Positions 51,804 through 64,000 of a DNA stretch of 64,000 bases are shown here, piece after piece. How positions within the stretch are numbered: the stretch's first letter is position 1; each line of letters starts with the position of its first letter. The stretch is from Veillonella seminalis (GTDB taxonomy: Bacteria > Bacillota > Negativicutes > Veillonellales > Veillonellaceae). The position numbers were made by a program, and so were the translations under genes. The notes beneath the pieces were generated by a model, which had not been told where the DNA came from, did no database searches, and saw only the letters and a program-made list of their open reading frames with translations. Where the stretch lies: contig NZ_RQUZ01000001.1 of assembly GCF_003992065.1 (NCBI RefSeq), positions 267,095-331,094 on the forward strand. Reading direction: 5' to 3'.

Positions 51804-54800
51804 ATGTTCAAACCTGAGAAGGTAGGTAAAAGAACGCGTTATACGTATGCCAAGATTAACGAAGTTCTAGAAATGCCACATTTATTGGACGTGCAACGTA
51901 AGTCTTATGAGTGGTTTTTGGAGAGCGGTTTACAAAATATTTTTGACGATATTTCTCCGATTAAAGACAATTCAGGTAATTTAGTGCTTTCTTTTGAAGG
52001 CTTTAGCCTTGGGGAGCCAAAATACGACATTAACGAATGTAAAAACCGTGATGCTACGTATGCAGCACCATTGCGTGTTAACGTTCGTTTGATTAATAAT
52101 GATCCTGAAAACCAGGATATTAAAGAACAGGAAGTTTTCATGGGTGACTTCCCGTTGATGACCGAAACCGGTACATTCATTATCAACGGGGCAGAACGTG
52201 TCATCGTATCTCAGCTCGTTCGTTCGCCGGGCGTTTACTACACTCGCGAAATTGATACCATGGGTAACCGTTTATACGGTTCTACGGTAATCCCTAACCG
52301 CGGTGCTTGGATCGAACTTGAAACGGATGCTAATGAAATCGTATCCGTACGTATCGACCGTAACCGTAAATTGCCGGCTACTATTTTAGTTCGTGCCCTC
52401 GGTTGGAGCACGGATGAATCCATTTTGGAATTATTCTGGAATGGTGAAACCGACGAAGAAGGCAATCGCGTATATGACGAACGCTTACTTCGTACACTTG
52501 AAAAAGATACTACCGAATCTTCTGAAGAAGCTTTGGTTGAAATTTACAAAAAATTACGTCCGGGCGAACCGCCTACTGTAGAAAGTGCCCGTAATTTATT
52601 CGACAATTTATTCTTCGATCCTCGCCGTTATGATTTAGCGCGTGTAGGTCGTTATAAATTGAATAAAAAATTAGGTTGGCGTCAACGTATGTTGGGTCAG
52701 ACTTTGGCTCAACCGATCGTTAATATGGAAACCGGCGAAATTATCGTGGATGCCGATACGGTAATGAACGAAGAACAGCTCGATATCGTTGCACAGAGCG
52801 GTGGTTTCCGCGGTGAAGGTTTTGCCGAATTCTACGTGAAGAGTGCGGAAGGTCATTCCTTCAAGGTGATTTGCAACAACAGCAACTTGCCGTTCGAACA
52901 TCGCACCGTAACTCGCGAAGATATGATTGCCAATATCAGCTATTTGTTGAATTTAATGGACGGCGTTGGTCACGTGGACGATATCGACCACTTGGGTAAC
53001 CGTCGTTTACGTTGCGTTGGCGAATTGTTGCAGAACCAGTTCCGAATCGGTTTGACTCGTATGGAACGTGTAGTTCGTGAACGTATGACTATCCAAGACA
53101 ATGCTATGATTACGCCACAGGCGCTCATCAACATTCGTCCGGTAGTAGCAGCCATTAAAGAATTCTTTGGTTCCTCCCAGTTGTCCCAGTTCATGGACCA
53201 GACTAACCCACTTGGCGAATTGACACATAAACGTCGTTTGTCCGCGTTGGGACCTGGCGGTTTGTCTCGTGAACGTGCGGGCTTCGAAGTTCGTGACGTG
53301 CATCACTCCCACTATGGTCGTATGTGTCCGATCGAAACTCCTGAAGGTCCGAACATCGGCTTGATTTCATCTCTTTCCAACTACGCGAAAGTTAATGAAT
53401 TCGGCTTTATCGAAGCTCCATATCGTCGTGTAGAAAAAATCTACGGTACCGGCGATGAAGCTAATAAAGTTATTAAAGTACAAGTTAGTGATCAAGTTGT
53501 GTATATGACGGCCGATGAAGAAGAAGGTATGACCATTGCACAGGCTAACTCCATTCTTGATGAAAACGGTTATTTTGTAGATACTCATATTGCCTGTCGT
53601 CGCGGTTCTGAAGTCCTTGAAGTGGCTCCCGATAAAGTTGACTACATGGACGTTAGTCCGAAGGAAGTTGTTTCCATCGGTACTGCTATGATTCCGTTCC
53701 TCGAAAACGACGATGCTAACCGTGCCTTGATGGGCGCGAACATGCAGCGTCAGGCTGTGCCTTTGCTTCGTGCGCAGGCTCCGCTTGTAGGTACCGGTAT
53801 GGAATATAAAGCAGCGACTGACTCCGGTGTTTGTGTACTTGCTAAAGAAGAAGGTATCGTTACTCGTTGTTGGGGTAATGAAATCCATGTACAGCGCGAC
53901 AACGGTCGTGTTGACGTATATAAATTAAATAAATTCCTTCGTTCCAACCAATCCACATGTTTCAACCAGAAACCAATCGTATTCCGCGGTGACCGTGTTG
54001 TTAAAGGCCAGGTATTGGCTGACGGCCCGGCTACTGACGGCGGTGAATTGGCACTTGGTTTTAACGTGCTCGTGGCGTTCATGCCTTGGGAAGGTTACAA
54101 CTACGAAGATGCTATCTTGCTTAGTGAAGAACTTTGCAAGGAAGATATTTATACATCCATTCATATTGAAGAGTACGAATGTGATGCTCGTGACACCAAA
54201 TTAGGTGCCGAAGAAATTACCCGTGAATTGCCTAATACCGGTGATGACAATCTTCGCAATCTTGACGAAGAAGGTATCATCTGCATCGGTGCGGAAGTTC
54301 ATCCGGGCGATATCCTGGTAGGTAAAGTTACACCAAAAGGTGAAACTGAATTGACACCTGAAGAACGTTTGTTACGTGCCATCTTCGGTGACAAAGAACG
54401 TGAAGTGCGTGATACATCCCTTCGCGTACCACACGGTGAATCCGGTAAAATCGTTGATGTTAAAGTATTTACCCGTGAAAACGGCGATGAATTACAACCG
54501 GGTGTTAACAAATTAGTTCGTGTATATATTGCGCAAAAACGTAAAATCCACGAAGGCGATAAAATGGCCGGTCGTCATGGTAACAAGGGTGTCGTTTCCC
54601 GCGTTATGCGTCAGGAAGACATGCCGTTCTTGCCGGACGGCACTCCGGTTCAAATCGTATTGAACCCGTTGGGCGTACCTTCTCGTATGAACATCGGTCA
54701 GGTATTGGAAACTCACCTCGGTTGGGCTGTTCAGGGGCTCGGCATGCAGATTAAAGCAACCGACCTCAAGATTCAAAATGTATTGAACCAAGCGAAAGCC

Positions 54801-55955
54801 GACAGCCGTTATTGGGATAATATCGACCGTATTAAAGAATTATATAGCGAAATGGACGCTTTAAAAGCTAAAGTGGCTGAAAATGTAACTGTAGCACATC
54901 TTGATGTAGACAGTGAAATCGATGCACGTCGCGAAGAAGCGTTGAGCTTAATTTATACGGAAGCACAGAATCAGTTAGCTGAACTCGGCGGCCGCGAACG
55001 TTACGATGAATTGCGTGCTATCGAAAAAGAATACAGTGACGCTGAAATTGAATATTTTGACGATGAAGAACAAGCTCCGGAAATGGAAGAATCCTTACAG
55101 GTGGAATTAAAAGACATTTCTGTAGTGGTTGATATCATCGATGCTATTGAATCAGCTCGTGAAAAACGCGAAGAAATCCGCAAAGATTTAGAATCTTACG
55201 GCTATGATTATGAAACTTACGGCATGCCGAAACCTGATGTAGCCGGTATTCACATCGCTACACCGGTATTTGACGGTGCGCACGAAAGTGACGTATTCGA
55301 TACACTTCGTATTGCCGGTAAAAACGATGACGGTAAAACCGTATTGTATGACGGCCGTACAGGCGAACCGATGGATAACAAAGTTACCGTTGGTTACGTA
55401 TATATGTTAAAACTTCACCATTTGGTTGATGATAAAATCCATGCGCGTTCCACCGGTCCTTACTCCTTAGTAACGCAACAGCCATTGGGCGGTAAAGCTC
55501 AGTTCGGCGGTCAGCGTTTCGGGGAAATGGAAGTATGGGCGTTGGAAGCTTATGGTGCAGCGTATACCTTGCAGGAATTGCTCACAGTTAAGTCTGATGA
55601 CGTGGTAGGTCGTGTGAAAGCATACGAAAAGATTGTTAAAGGTGAAAATATTCCTGAACCGGGCGTACCGGAATCTTTCAAAGTATTGCTTAAAGAACTT
55701 CAGAGTATCGGTCTTGATGTAAAAATCTTAAATGAAGATCAAGAAGAAGTTGTAATCAAAGAACTTGATGACGATGATGATGTAGATACTAATGAAGATG
55801 AAATCAAAGAAGTAATGGAAGGCTCAGATGCAGTAGCTGACGATACGGAAGAAGCGAACGTTATCGAAGAAGAACCGGTAACGAGCGGTGAAGATGATGA
55901 TGTACTTAGCACAATGGCTATGTATGATCAAGAGTCCGAAACTGATGAAGACTAA
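51804..55955 (+). CDS. rpoB: RNA polymerase beta subunit
   Basis: 1383 residues from ATG 51804 (GAGGGG before it). All core regions are present. The rifampicin region is intact: [20 protein letters not shown], with the Asp, His and Ser residues commonly altered in resistance still wild type. It is longer than Bacillus RpoB (about 1190) because of an insertion of about 170 residues between GQVLETHLG (near 967) and [12 protein letters not shown] (near 1147), rich in Glu/Asp and coiled coil, and a very acidic tail of about 70 residues (from near 1312). It is followed by rpoC after 33 bases. Confidence 0.98.
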   Translation: MFKPEKVGKRTRYTYAKINEVLEMPHLLDVQRKSYEWFLESGLQNIFDDISPIKDNSGNLVLSFEGFSLGEPKYDINECKNRDATYAAPLRVNVRLINNDPENQDIKEQEVFMGDFPLMTETGTFIINGAERVIVSQLVRSPGVYYTREIDTMGNRLYGSTVIPNRGAWIELETDANEIVSVRIDRNRKLPATILVRALGWSTDESILELFWNGETDEEGNRVYDERLLRTLEKDTTESSEEALVEIYKKLRPGEPPTVESARNLFDNLFFDPRRYDLARVGRYKLNKKLGWRQRMLGQTLAQPIVNMETGEIIVDADTVMNEEQLDIVAQSGGFRGEGFAEFYVKSAEGHSFKVICNNSNLPFEHRTVTREDMIANISYLLNLMDGVGHVDDIDHLGNRRLRCVGELLQNQFRIGLTRMERVVRERMTIQDNAMITPQALINIRPVVAAIKEFFGSSQLSQFMDQTNPLGELTHKRRLSALGPGGLSRERAGFEVRDVHHSHYGRMCPIETPEGPNIGLISSLSNYAKVNEFGFIEAPYRRVEKIYGTGDEANKVIKVQVSDQVVYMTADEEEGMTIAQANSILDENGYFVDTHIACRRGSEVLEVAPDKVDYMDVSPKEVVSIGTAMIPFLENDDANRALMGANMQRQAVPLLRAQAPLVGTGMEYKAATDSGVCVLAKEEGIVTRCWGNEIHVQRDNGRVDVYKLNKFLRSNQSTCFNQKPIVFRGDRVVKGQVLADGPATDGGELALGFNVLVAFMPWEGYNYEDAILLSEELCKEDIYTSIHIEEYECDARDTKLGAEEITRELPNTGDDNLRNLDEEGIICIGAEVHPGDILVGKVTPKGETELTPEERLLRAIFGDKEREVRDTSLRVPHGESGKIVDVKVFTRENGDELQPGVNKLVRVYIAQKRKIHEGDKMAGRHGNKGVVSRVMRQEDMPFLPDGTPVQIVLNPLGVPSRMNIGQVLETHLGWAVQGLGMQIKATDLKIQNVLNQAKADSRYWDNIDRIKELYSEMDALKAKVAENVTVAHLDVDSEIDARREEALSLIYTEAQNQLAELGGRERYDELRAIEKEYSDAEIEYFDDEEQAPEMEESLQVELKDISVVVDIIDAIESAREKREEIRKDLESYGYDYETYGMPKPDVAGIHIATPVFDGAHESDVFDTLRIAGKNDDGKTVLYDGRTGEPMDNKVTVGYVYMLKLHHLVDDKIHARSTGPYSLVTQQPLGGKAQFGGQRFGEMEVWALEAYGAAYTLQELLTVKSDDVVGRVKAYEKIVKGENIPEPGVPESFKVLLKELQSIGLDVKILNEDQEEVVIKELDDDDDVDTNEDEIKEVMEGSDAVADDTEEANVIEEEPVTSGEDDDVLSTMAMYDQESETDED

Positions 55956-55988
55956 TATTTGAGTATCCGAAAGAAGGGAGCGATACTT

Positions 55989-58900
55989 GTGCTAGACGTT
56001 AATGAATTCGATTCTATGCGAATCGGCTTGGCTTCGCCGGAACAAATCTTAGATTGGTCCTATGGGGAAGTTAAAAAGCCGGAAACAATTAACTATCGTA
56101 CGCTTAAGCCGGAACGTGACGGCTTGTTCTGTGAGCGTATTTTTGGACCGACCAAAGACTGGGAATGTCATTGCGGTAAATATAAACGCATTCGCCATAA
56201 AGGCGTAGTCTGCGATAAATGTGGTGTAGAAGTGACTCGTTCTAAAGTGCGTCGTGAACGCATGGGTCATATTGTATTAGCTACACCGGTATCTCACATT
56301 TGGTACTTCAAGGGGATCCCATCTCGTATGGGTCTCATCCTTGATGTATCCCCACGTTCCTTAGAGCGCGTACTTTACTTTGCTGCTTACATCGTTGTAG
56401 ATCCCGGCAGCACGCCGCTCATGAAACGTCAGTTGTTATCTGAAACTGAATTCCGCGAATATGAAGCGCAATTCAATGAAGAAGATTACAAAATCAACGG
56501 TAAACAGGTGGAAATCGAAACCGTGGCTCAGCGCCGCGATCGTTTGGCTGTTATTGCCGAAGCACAACGTAAGATTGCTGCTAATGAAGCATTAAAAGCT
56601 AATACCGAAATTGCCGAAGAAGAAAAAGAATATGAAGAATTGACTCGTGAAGAACGTTACGAATTGGGCGCTCAAGAAGAAGTGGAATTCGTATGTGTTG
56701 ACATGGGTGCCGAAGCCATTAAAGCTTTACTCAGCGAATTGGATTTGGAAGCGCTTAATGTTGAACTTCGCAGTGAATTGGAAACAGCTACGGGCCAACG
56801 TAAAATTCGTGCCGTACGCCGTTTGGAAGTAGTAGAAGCATTCCGTCAGTCCGGCAACAAACCGGAATGGATGATCATGGATGTAGTACCGGTTATTCCA
56901 CCGGAACTTCGCCCTATGGTTCAGCTTGACGGCGGCCGTTTTGCTACCTCCGACCTTAACGACTTATATCGTCGTGTAATTAATCGTAACAACCGTTTGA
57001 AACGTTTGCTTGATTTAGGTGCGCCTGATATTATCGTGCGCAACGAAAAACGTATGTTGCAGGAAGCTGTTGATGCCTTGATCGATAACGGTCGTCGCGG
57101 TCGTCCGGTAACAGGTCCGGGTAACCGTCCTTTGAAATCTTTATCCGATATGCTTAAAGGTAAACAAGGTCGCTTCCGTCAGAACCTCTTGGGTAAACGT
57201 GTTGACTATTCCGGCCGCTCCGTAATCGTAGTTGGTCCGGAACTCAAAATGCATCAATGCGGTTTGCCTAAAGAAATGGCGCTCGAATTATTCAAACCTT
57301 TCGTTATGAAACGTTTGGTAGAACGTCAACAGGCAAGCAACATTAAAGCCGCTAAACGCCAGGTAGAACGAATTGGTCCGGGCGTTTGGGAAGCTTTGGA
57401 AGAAGTAATTAAAGAACATCCGGTACTTTTAAACCGTGCACCGACATTGCACCGTTTGGGTATCCAGGCATTCGAACCTATCCTTTGGGAAGGGCGTGCC
57501 ATTAAATTGCATCCGTTAGTATGTACTGCGTTTAACGCCGACTTCGACGGTGACCAGATGGCGTGCCACTTGCCGTTATCCGTAGAAGCACAGTCCGAAG
57601 CGCGTACGCTCATGTTGTCTTCTCATAACATCTTATCCACTAAAGACGGTAAACCGGTAGCGGTTCCTTCTCAGGATATGATTTTGGGTACTTACTACTT
57701 AACCGTAGTACGTCAACATACGAAGGAAAAAGCTAAATACTTCGCTAACTTTGACGAAGTTATGTTGGCTTACGATTCCGGCGTAATCGGTTTGCAAGAT
57801 ATTTTATATATTCGTGAAGAAGGCCGTGGTCGTGTAGAAGCGACAGCCGGCCGTTTGATCTTTAACAACGCCCTCTATCCTGAACTTCGTCAGTACGAAT
57901 TACAGGAAGACGGTCACTATACATTAGGTCGCGTTATGGACAAGAAGATGGTTGGTAAATTGGTCGACCAATGCTTCCAGTTATTCGGCAATGAAAAAAC
58001 CGCTGAACTTCTTGACCGTGTAAAATCTTTGGGTTACTCCTACGCCCGTCGTGCCGGTATGACTATCGCTATTGCCGATATTAAAGTACCGACTGAAAAA
58101 GCTGAAATTTTACAAAAAGCCGATGAAGATGTAGAAAAAGTATCCCGTAACTATCGTCGTGGTTACATGTCCGAAGATGAACGTTATCGTAAAACTATCG
58201 AACTTTGGACTCAGGCTACGGAAGATGTAACGGATGCCATGATGGATACCATGATGCGTGACCAGGAAGGTTTCAACCCGGTTTACATGATGGCTATCTC
58301 CGGTGCCCGCGGTAACAAACAGCAGATTCGTCAGTTGGCCGGTATGCGTGGTTTGATGGCCGATCCATCCGGTCGAATCATCGACTTACCTATCAAGGCA
58401 AACTTTAAAGAAGGCCTTACTGTATTGGACTACTTTACATCCAGCCATGGTGCTCGTAAAGGTTTGGCCGATACGGCGCTTCGTACAGCTGACTCCGGTT
58501 ACTTGACTCGTCGTCTCGTTGACGTATCGCAAGACGTTATCGTTCGCGAAGAAGACTGTGACGTAGTTGGTATTGACTTAGTACGTGAACGTGCTCGTTT
58601 GGCAAGCTCTACCCGTCAGGCGCTTTCCTTATTGAAAGATAAATTGATCGGTCGTGTGCTTGATAAAGACGTAGTGGATCCTGCAACAGGTGAACTCGTA
58701 TTGGCAGCTGAAACTATTTTAACGCTTGCCGATTTGGAATCCTTGGCAGATCACAAAATTACCGATATTGATCTTCGCGGTGCTCATTTGGGTAGCGATA
58801 GTGATATCAACCATACTAATTTGGTGCAAAAAATCAGCCTTGGTGAAACCGATGAAGGCATTCGTCAAACATTGCGTGAAACCATGGTTCAGAATATGCT

Positions 58901-60200
58901 CGGCAAAGAGACAGTTAATGCTGTAGTTGACAGCGAAGGCAACGAAGTGTTCCCTGCTCACAGTGCTCTTACCGAAGAAGGTATTGAAGCTATTCTTGAC
59001 AGCGATGTTAAAGAAGTGCAGGTACGCAACAATGATATCCACGGCATCGAAGTGGAAGCCATCGTTGAAGGTTCCGGTATTATCGAACCGCTTAAAGACC
59101 GTATCGTAGGTCGTACGGCGGCTGAAGAATTAATCAATAAAGAAACCGGTGAAGTCATCGTTCCGCTTAACGGTGAAATTACGGAAGAATTGGCTGATGA
59201 AGTAGTTAAACACTACGAAAAAGTTAAGATTCGTTCCGTATTGACTTGTCGTTCACCATATGGCGTATGTATGAAGTGTTACGGTCGTGACCTTGGTACC
59301 GGTAACCAGGTACAGGTAGGGGAAGCTGTAGGTATTATCGCAGCTCAGTCTATCGGTGAACCTGGTACTCAGTTGACAATGCGTACGTTCCATACAGGCG
59401 GTGTTGCCGGTGACGATATTACGCAAGGTTTGCCACGTGTTGAAGAATTGTTCGAAGCACGTCGTCCTAAACGTCATGCCATCATCAGCGAAGTGGAAGG
59501 TACTGTTCGTGTAGTACCTAATGATAATAAGAAAGGTACCAATACCATCTATGTTACCGACAAAGACGGTGTGGAATTCGATTACCTTATTCCTTACGGT
59601 GCCCGTATTATCGTTCGTGACGGCGATGTAGTTAAATTGGGTGCCCGTTTGACGGAAGGCTCCATTAATCCGCATGATATTATGCGTGTAATGGGTACGG
59701 AAGCTACACAGCGTTACCTCGTTTATGAAGTACAGAAAGTATATAAATCTCAAGGTGTAGAAATTAACGATAAACACATTGAAGTTATTGTGCGCCAGAT
59801 GCTTCATAAAGTGAAGGTAGAAGAAGTGGGCGATGCCGACTTGTTACCTGGTGATCCTATCGATGTAAATACCTTTGAAGAAGAAAATCGTCGTCTTATC
59901 TTGAACGGCAAACAACCGGCTACGGGTAAACGTATTTTACTCGGTATTACCAAAGCTGCGTTGGCTACCGACAGCTTCTTGTCGGCCGCATCCTTCCAGG
60001 AAACGACGCGTGTTCTTACCGATGCTGCTATTAAAGGCAAAATCGACCCATTATTGGGCCTCAAAGAAAACGTTATTATCGGTAAATTGATTCCGGCCGG
60101 TACGGGTATGAGCCGTTATCGTAAGATTAAGGTAACTAAAAAGGAACCTCAAATCGAAGATATTGCAACGGTAGAAGCTCCGACTGCGGTTGAAGAATAA
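55989..60200 (+). CDS. rpoC: RNA polymerase beta' subunit
   Basis: 1403 residues from GTG 55989 (AGGGAG 8 bases before), giving the normal [19 protein letters not shown] start; a TTG further upstream is open but lacks a site. Zinc ribbon [20 protein letters not shown] (near 58-77). The Mg-binding catalytic loop is NADFDGDQM (near 516-524). The second zinc site is [13 protein letters not shown] in the C-terminal third. The trigger loop and bridge helix regions are recognisable. Confidence 0.98.
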   Translation: MLDVNEFDSMRIGLASPEQILDWSYGEVKKPETINYRTLKPERDGLFCERIFGPTKDWECHCGKYKRIRHKGVVCDKCGVEVTRSKVRRERMGHIVLATPVSHIWYFKGIPSRMGLILDVSPRSLERVLYFAAYIVVDPGSTPLMKRQLLSETEFREYEAQFNEEDYKINGKQVEIETVAQRRDRLAVIAEAQRKIAANEALKANTEIAEEEKEYEELTREERYELGAQEEVEFVCVDMGAEAIKALLSELDLEALNVELRSELETATGQRKIRAVRRLEVVEAFRQSGNKPEWMIMDVVPVIPPELRPMVQLDGGRFATSDLNDLYRRVINRNNRLKRLLDLGAPDIIVRNEKRMLQEAVDALIDNGRRGRPVTGPGNRPLKSLSDMLKGKQGRFRQNLLGKRVDYSGRSVIVVGPELKMHQCGLPKEMALELFKPFVMKRLVERQQASNIKAAKRQVERIGPGVWEALEEVIKEHPVLLNRAPTLHRLGIQAFEPILWEGRAIKLHPLVCTAFNADFDGDQMACHLPLSVEAQSEARTLMLSSHNILSTKDGKPVAVPSQDMILGTYYLTVVRQHTKEKAKYFANFDEVMLAYDSGVIGLQDILYIREEGRGRVEATAGRLIFNNALYPELRQYELQEDGHYTLGRVMDKKMVGKLVDQCFQLFGNEKTAELLDRVKSLGYSYARRAGMTIAIADIKVPTEKAEILQKADEDVEKVSRNYRRGYMSEDERYRKTIELWTQATEDVTDAMMDTMMRDQEGFNPVYMMAISGARGNKQQIRQLAGMRGLMADPSGRIIDLPIKANFKEGLTVLDYFTSSHGARKGLADTALRTADSGYLTRRLVDVSQDVIVREEDCDVVGIDLVRERARLASSTRQALSLLKDKLIGRVLDKDVVDPATGELVLAAETILTLADLESLADHKITDIDLRGAHLGSDSDINHTNLVQKISLGETDEGIRQTLRETMVQNMLGKETVNAVVDSEGNEVFPAHSALTEEGIEAILDSDVKEVQVRNNDIHGIEVEAIVEGSGIIEPLKDRIVGRTAAEELINKETGEVIVPLNGEITEELADEVVKHYEKVKIRSVLTCRSPYGVCMKCYGRDLGTGNQVQVGEAVGIIAAQSIGEPGTQLTMRTFHTGGVAGDDITQGLPRVEELFEARRPKRHAIISEVEGTVRVVPNDNKKGTNTIYVTDKDGVEFDYLIPYGARIIVRDGDVVKLGARLTEGSINPHDIMRVMGTEATQRYLVYEVQKVYKSQGVEINDKHIEVIVRQMLHKVKVEEVGDADLLPGDPIDVNTFEEENRRLILNGKQPATGKRILLGITKAALATDSFLSAASFQETTRVLTDAAIKGKIDPLLGLKENVIIGKLIPAGTGMSRYRKIKVTKKEPQIEDIATVEAPTAVEE

Positions 60201-60247
60201 ACTGTATAATAATTGTTAAAGTTTTAACAGTATAATAGAGTTGTTAT

Positions 60248-60284
60248 AAGAGTGTCATTATGTTAAAAATAATGACACTCTTTA
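60248..60284 (+). terminator. Terminator after rpoC
   Basis: AAGAGTGTCATTAT and ATAATGACACTCTTT form a 14-bp stem with a 7-base loop. Confidence 0.93.
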
Positions 60285-60470
60285 TATTTATTGCGAAAGT
60301 TATGTATGCTAATTTTGCAAACATTGCATAGAATTGTATAAAAAAAAGAAAAATTACGTAAATTTTGTATAAAATTATGAGAAATATACAAAAATAAAGC
60401 CTTTTGGAACACACGGATAAGTGTACATATAAAATGTTGATTTAATGCGGTGAAAAGGCTATAAAAGTTG

Positions 60471-60500
60471 TTGACAGGCAGGGGTTAGTAATGCTAAACT
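60471..60500 (+). promoter_or_regulatory. Promoter of the L7Ae-like/str operon
   Basis: TTGACA, 18 bases, and an extended -10 TGCTAAACT. The rest of the gap 60201-60557 holds only the rpoC terminator and AT-rich sequence. Confidence 0.7.
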
Positions 60501-60557
60501 GTTATAGTGCTCGGGGGAGAGTGTGCCTGAGTACAAGAAAAATCAAGGAGTAATGGT

Positions 60558-60803
60558 ATGGAAATCGAAGTTTTAACATCAGCGAAAAAGACAATCGGAG
60601 CTAAGCAAACGTCGAAAGCAATTATGCGCGGCGAAGTTCAGATGGTATTCGTTGCCAATAACAGCGATGATCGAGTGGTGTTACCCATACTTGAACTTTG
60701 TGAGAAACACGCCGTACCGGTGAATCAAGAACATTCCATGGAGGAACTTGGTAAGGCCGGCAAGATTAAAGTAAAAGCAGCCACAATCGGTGTGCTGCGC
60801 TAA
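60558..60803 (+). CDS. L7Ae-family K-turn RNA-binding protein
   Basis: 81 residues, AAGGAG before the ATG. A short L7Ae/L30e/S12e-type fold like Bacillus YbxF, which binds K-turn RNA: ranks as [20 protein letters not shown] followed by the variable loop. It lies between rpoC and rpsL, the same location as ybxF in Bacillus, which supports the assignment. Confidence 0.9.
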   Translation: MEIEVLTSAKKTIGAKQTSKAIMRGEVQMVFVANNSDDRVVLPILELCEKHAVPVNQEHSMEELGKAGKIKVKAATIGVLR

Positions 60804-60880
60804 ATTCGGTAATATCTGCAGTAACACTTTGTTGCAGTAGATCAATTATAAATCTAATTGTTTGGAAAGGAGGTGCCCAC

Positions 60881-61255
60881 ATGCCAACTATTAACCAGTT
60901 AGTACGCAAAGGCCGTCAAACTTTGACTAAAAAATCCGACGCTCCTGCACTTAAAGAAAGTCCGCAGAAACGTGGTGTATGTACTCGTGTATATACAGCG
61001 ACTCCAAAGAAACCGAACTCCGCGCTTCGTAAAGTTGCCCGTGTTCGTTTGACTAACGCTATTGAAGTAACTGCTTACATCCCAGGCATTGGTCACAATT
61101 TACAGGAACACAGTGTAGTACTTATCAGAGGTGGTCGTGTTAAAGACTTACCAGGTGTGCGTTATCACATTGTTCGCGGTGCTTTGGATACAGCCGGCGT
61201 ACAGAATCGTATGCAGAGCCGTTCCAAATATGGCGCTAAAAAAGCTAAGAAATAA
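60881..61255 (+). CDS. rpsL: 30S ribosomal protein S12
   Basis: 124 residues, GGAAAGGAGG before the [15 protein letters not shown] start, [17 protein letters not shown] and [14 protein letters not shown]. The lysines in PKKPNS and RVKDLPG, where streptomycin-resistance changes occur, are wild type. First gene of the str group here. Confidence 0.98.
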   Translation: MPTINQLVRKGRQTLTKKSDAPALKESPQKRGVCTRVYTATPKKPNSALRKVARVRLTNAIEVTAYIPGIGHNLQEHSVVLIRGGRVKDLPGVRYHIVRGALDTAGVQNRMQSRSKYGAKKAKK

Positions 61256-61261
61256 TTATAG

Positions 61262-61771
<510 letters not shown>

Positions 61772-61793
61772 TTAGTAAGAGGAGTTGACATTC

Positions 61794-63869
61794 GTGGCAA
61801 GAGAATTTTCGTTAGAGAAAACTCGTAATATCGGTATCATGGCTCACATCGACGCCGGTAAAACAACCACAACGGAACGTATTCTTTACTACACAGGTCG
61901 AGTTCACAAGATCGGCGAAGTTCATGAAGGCGCTGCGACAATGGACTGGATGGCACAGGAACAGGAACGTGGTATTACAATCACGTCTGCTGCGACTACT
62001 TGTCACTGGAAAAATCATCGCATCAACATCATCGATACTCCGGGTCACGTTGACTTTACTGTAGAAGTAGAACGTTCGTTGCGCGTACTTGACGGTTCCG
62101 TTGCAGTATTCAGTGCTAAAGGTGGCGTTGAACCACAATCCGAAACTGTATGGCGTCAAGCTTCTACCTATGGCGTACCACGTATCGCTTATGTAAATAA
62201 GATGGATACCGTAGGCGCTGACTTCTTCAATGTTGTAAACATGATGAAAGATCGCTTGGGTGCAAACAGTGTTGCTCTTCAAGTACCAATCGGAGCTGAA
62301 GATACTTTCAAAGGCATCATCGACTTGATGACTATGAAAGCTGAAATCTACATCAGTGATGATGGTAAAGAATTCGAAATCACTGATATTCCTGAAGACT
62401 ACTTACAAGTAGCTCAAGAACGTCGTGAAATGTTGGTAGATGCTATTGCTGAAACTGACGACGAAATCATGATGAAGTACTTGGAAGGCGAAGAAATCAG
62501 CATTGATGAATTAAAAGTTGCTCTTCGTAAAGCAGTTTGTGATAACAAATTGTTCCCTGTACTTTGCGGTTCTTCTTACAAGAACAAAGGTGTGCAGATG
62601 TTATTGGATGCAGTTATTGACTACATGCCATCTCCACTTGATATTCCGGCAATTAATGGCGTTAACCCTGATACAGGCGCTGAAGAAGCTCGCCCTGCAT
62701 CTGATGAAGAACCATTCTCTGCATTGGCCTTCAAAATCATGGCTGACCCTTATGTTGGTAAATTAGCGTTCTTCCGCGTATACTCCGGTACTTTAGAATC
62801 CGGTTCTTACGTGTTTAACTCCACTAAAGGTAAGAAAGAACGTATCGGTCGTATCCTTCAGATGCATGCTAACAGCCGTCAGGAAATCGAACGCGTTTAC
62901 TCCGGCGATATCGCAGCTGCTGTTGGTTTGAAAGATACAACCACCGGTGATACTCTCTGTGATGAAAAAGCTCCGGTAATTCTTGAATCTATGGAGTTCC
63001 CAGAACCTGTTATCTCCGTTGCAGTTGAACCAAAAACTAAAGCTGACCAGGAAAAAATGGGTATCGCTTTAGCCCGCTTGGCTGAAGAAGATCCAACCTT
63101 CAAAGTTCGTACTGATGAAGAAACCGGTCAGACAATCATTTCCGGTATGGGTGAACTTCACCTCGACATTATCGTTGACCGTATGAACCGTGAGTTCAAA
63201 GTTGAATGTAATGTTGGTAAACCTCAGGTTGCTTACCGTGAAACGATTCGCAAATCCGTTAAAGCTCAAGGTAAATTCGTACGTCAGTCCGGTGGCCGCG
63301 GTCAATATGGTGACTGCTGGTTGGAATTAATTCCACAAGAACCTGGTGCAGGCTTCGAATTTGAAAACAAAATCGTCGGCGGTGCAATTCCTCGTGAATA
63401 CATCGGACCGGTTGAAAACGGTGTTAAGGAAGCAATGGAATCCGGTGTTATTGCCGGTTATCCAATGGTTGACATCAAAGTAATCGTATTTGACGGTTCT
63501 TACCATGATGTTGACTCCTCCGAAATGGCGTTTAAGATTGCCGGCTCCATGGGCTTCAAAGAAGGTGCTCGCAAAGCCGATCCAGTACTTCTTGAACCAT
63601 ACATGGCGGTAGAAGTTGACGTACCGGAAGAATACATGGGCGACGTAATCGGCGACTTGAACTCTCGTCGCGGTCGCATGGAAGGCATGGAAGCTCGTAA
63701 CGGCAGCCAGCATATCAAAGCATTCGTTCCATTGAGCGAAATGTTCGGTTATGCAACGGACCTCCGTTCTAAAACTCAGGGCCGTGGTAACTACTCGATG
63801 ACAGTAGACCACTACGAAGAAGTGCCTAAGAAAATTGCTGAAGAAATTCAAGCAAAGAAAAACGGCTAA
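61794..63869 (+). CDS. fusA: Elongation factor G
   Basis: 691 residues from GTG 61794 (AAGAGGAG 9 bases before). A translocation GTPase with [15 protein letters not shown] (P-loop), [11 protein letters not shown] (switch I), DTPGHVDFT and [10 protein letters not shown] (guanine site). Domains II-V follow at normal length. It is in the usual rpsL-rpsG-fusA-tuf order. Confidence 0.98.
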   Translation: MAREFSLEKTRNIGIMAHIDAGKTTTTERILYYTGRVHKIGEVHEGAATMDWMAQEQERGITITSAATTCHWKNHRINIIDTPGHVDFTVEVERSLRVLDGSVAVFSAKGGVEPQSETVWRQASTYGVPRIAYVNKMDTVGADFFNVVNMMKDRLGANSVALQVPIGAEDTFKGIIDLMTMKAEIYISDDGKEFEITDIPEDYLQVAQERREMLVDAIAETDDEIMMKYLEGEEISIDELKVALRKAVCDNKLFPVLCGSSYKNKGVQMLLDAVIDYMPSPLDIPAINGVNPDTGAEEARPASDEEPFSALAFKIMADPYVGKLAFFRVYSGTLESGSYVFNSTKGKKERIGRILQMHANSRQEIERVYSGDIAAAVGLKDTTTGDTLCDEKAPVILESMEFPEPVISVAVEPKTKADQEKMGIALARLAEEDPTFKVRTDEETGQTIISGMGELHLDIIVDRMNREFKVECNVGKPQVAYRETIRKSVKAQGKFVRQSGGRGQYGDCWLELIPQEPGAGFEFENKIVGGAIPREYIGPVENGVKEAMESGVIAGYPMVDIKVIVFDGSYHDVDSSEMAFKIAGSMGFKEGARKADPVLLEPYMAVEVDVPEEYMGDVIGDLNSRRGRMEGMEARNGSQHIKAFVPLSEMFGYATDLRSKTQGRGNYSMTVDHYEEVPKKIAEEIQAKKNG

Positions 63870-63926
63870 TCCCTTAAGGGTTAACACAATAAGTAAAATT
63901 TTAATTATCCGGGAGGACAATTCAAA

Positions 63927-64000
63927 ATGGCAAAAGCAAAATTTGAACGTACTAAACCGCATGTTAACATCGGTACTATCGGTCACGTTGACCATGGTAA
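63927..64000 (+). CDS. tuf: Elongation factor Tu, 5' end only
   Basis: The first 24 codons are present before the window ends. [20 protein letters not shown] and DHG, the start of the P-loop, are diagnostic of EF-Tu. GGGAGG lies about 10 bases before the ATG. It lies 57 bases after fusA. Confidence 0.97.

Overview
The window looks like a chromosomal segment of a diderm Firmicute (class Negativicutes), most likely Veillonella or a close relative. The ribosomal and RNA-polymerase genes and their leaders follow the Firmicute pattern (rpmG-secE-nusG-rplKAJL with an L10 leader; rpoBC, an L7Ae-like gene, rpsL, rpsG, fusA, tuf). Other genes need an outer membrane: a YadA-type autotransporter with an SLH domain and a two-partner secretion pair. 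The genus assignment is inference from gene content, not from a database search.

Layout. 1-3.2 kb: end of a DUF421 gene, a small membrane protein, exonuclease III and glutamate dehydrogenase. 3.6-3.9 kb: tRNA-Asn, -Glu and -Val. 4.4-8.2 kb: a 5'-truncated trimeric autotransporter and a membrane-anchored protein of unknown function. 8.4-12.8 kb: a Crp/Fnr regulator divergent from hcp, then the two-subunit serine dehydratase. 13-20.6 kb: a plus-strand run with cca, a class B PBP, a FolD lacking its usual catalytic residues, hypA, hypB, a secreted protein and an orphan BrxF-like P-loop protein. 20.9-24.3 kb: rpmG-secE-nusG-rplK-rplA-rplJ-rplL.

24.275-42.722 kb is an 18.4-kb integrated element. 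It lies between two 15-bp copies of the last bases of rplL and carries paired TGATACT integrase-arm-like repeats inside both ends. It encodes a tyrosine integrase (frameshifted), a relaxase, MobC, an oriT-like hairpin, a replication-type gene with a likely antisense RNA, an excisionase-like gene with a nonsense codon, and an XRE regulator. Its cargo is an intact two-partner secretion / contact-dependent-inhibition-like locus: TpsB, a 2285-residue TpsA with a variable toxin-like tip, candidate immunity genes and a displaced orphan tip module. The mobility genes are damaged while the large secretion genes are open, so the element looks trapped or domesticated.

42.7-51.4 kb: the native rplL terminator, a multicopper oxidase with a possible CsoR site, a SlyD-type isomerase, aspartate ammonia-lyase and, on the minus strand, thiSFGHE behind a terminator-type attenuator. 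51.5-64 kb: rpoB-rpoC from a consensus promoter, an L7Ae-like gene, rpsL, rpsG, fusA and the start of tuf.

The core genes support translation, transcription and amino-acid fermentation (glutamate, serine and aspartate to ammonia and carbon skeletons). The most unusual biology is the mobile secretion/toxin element at rplL.
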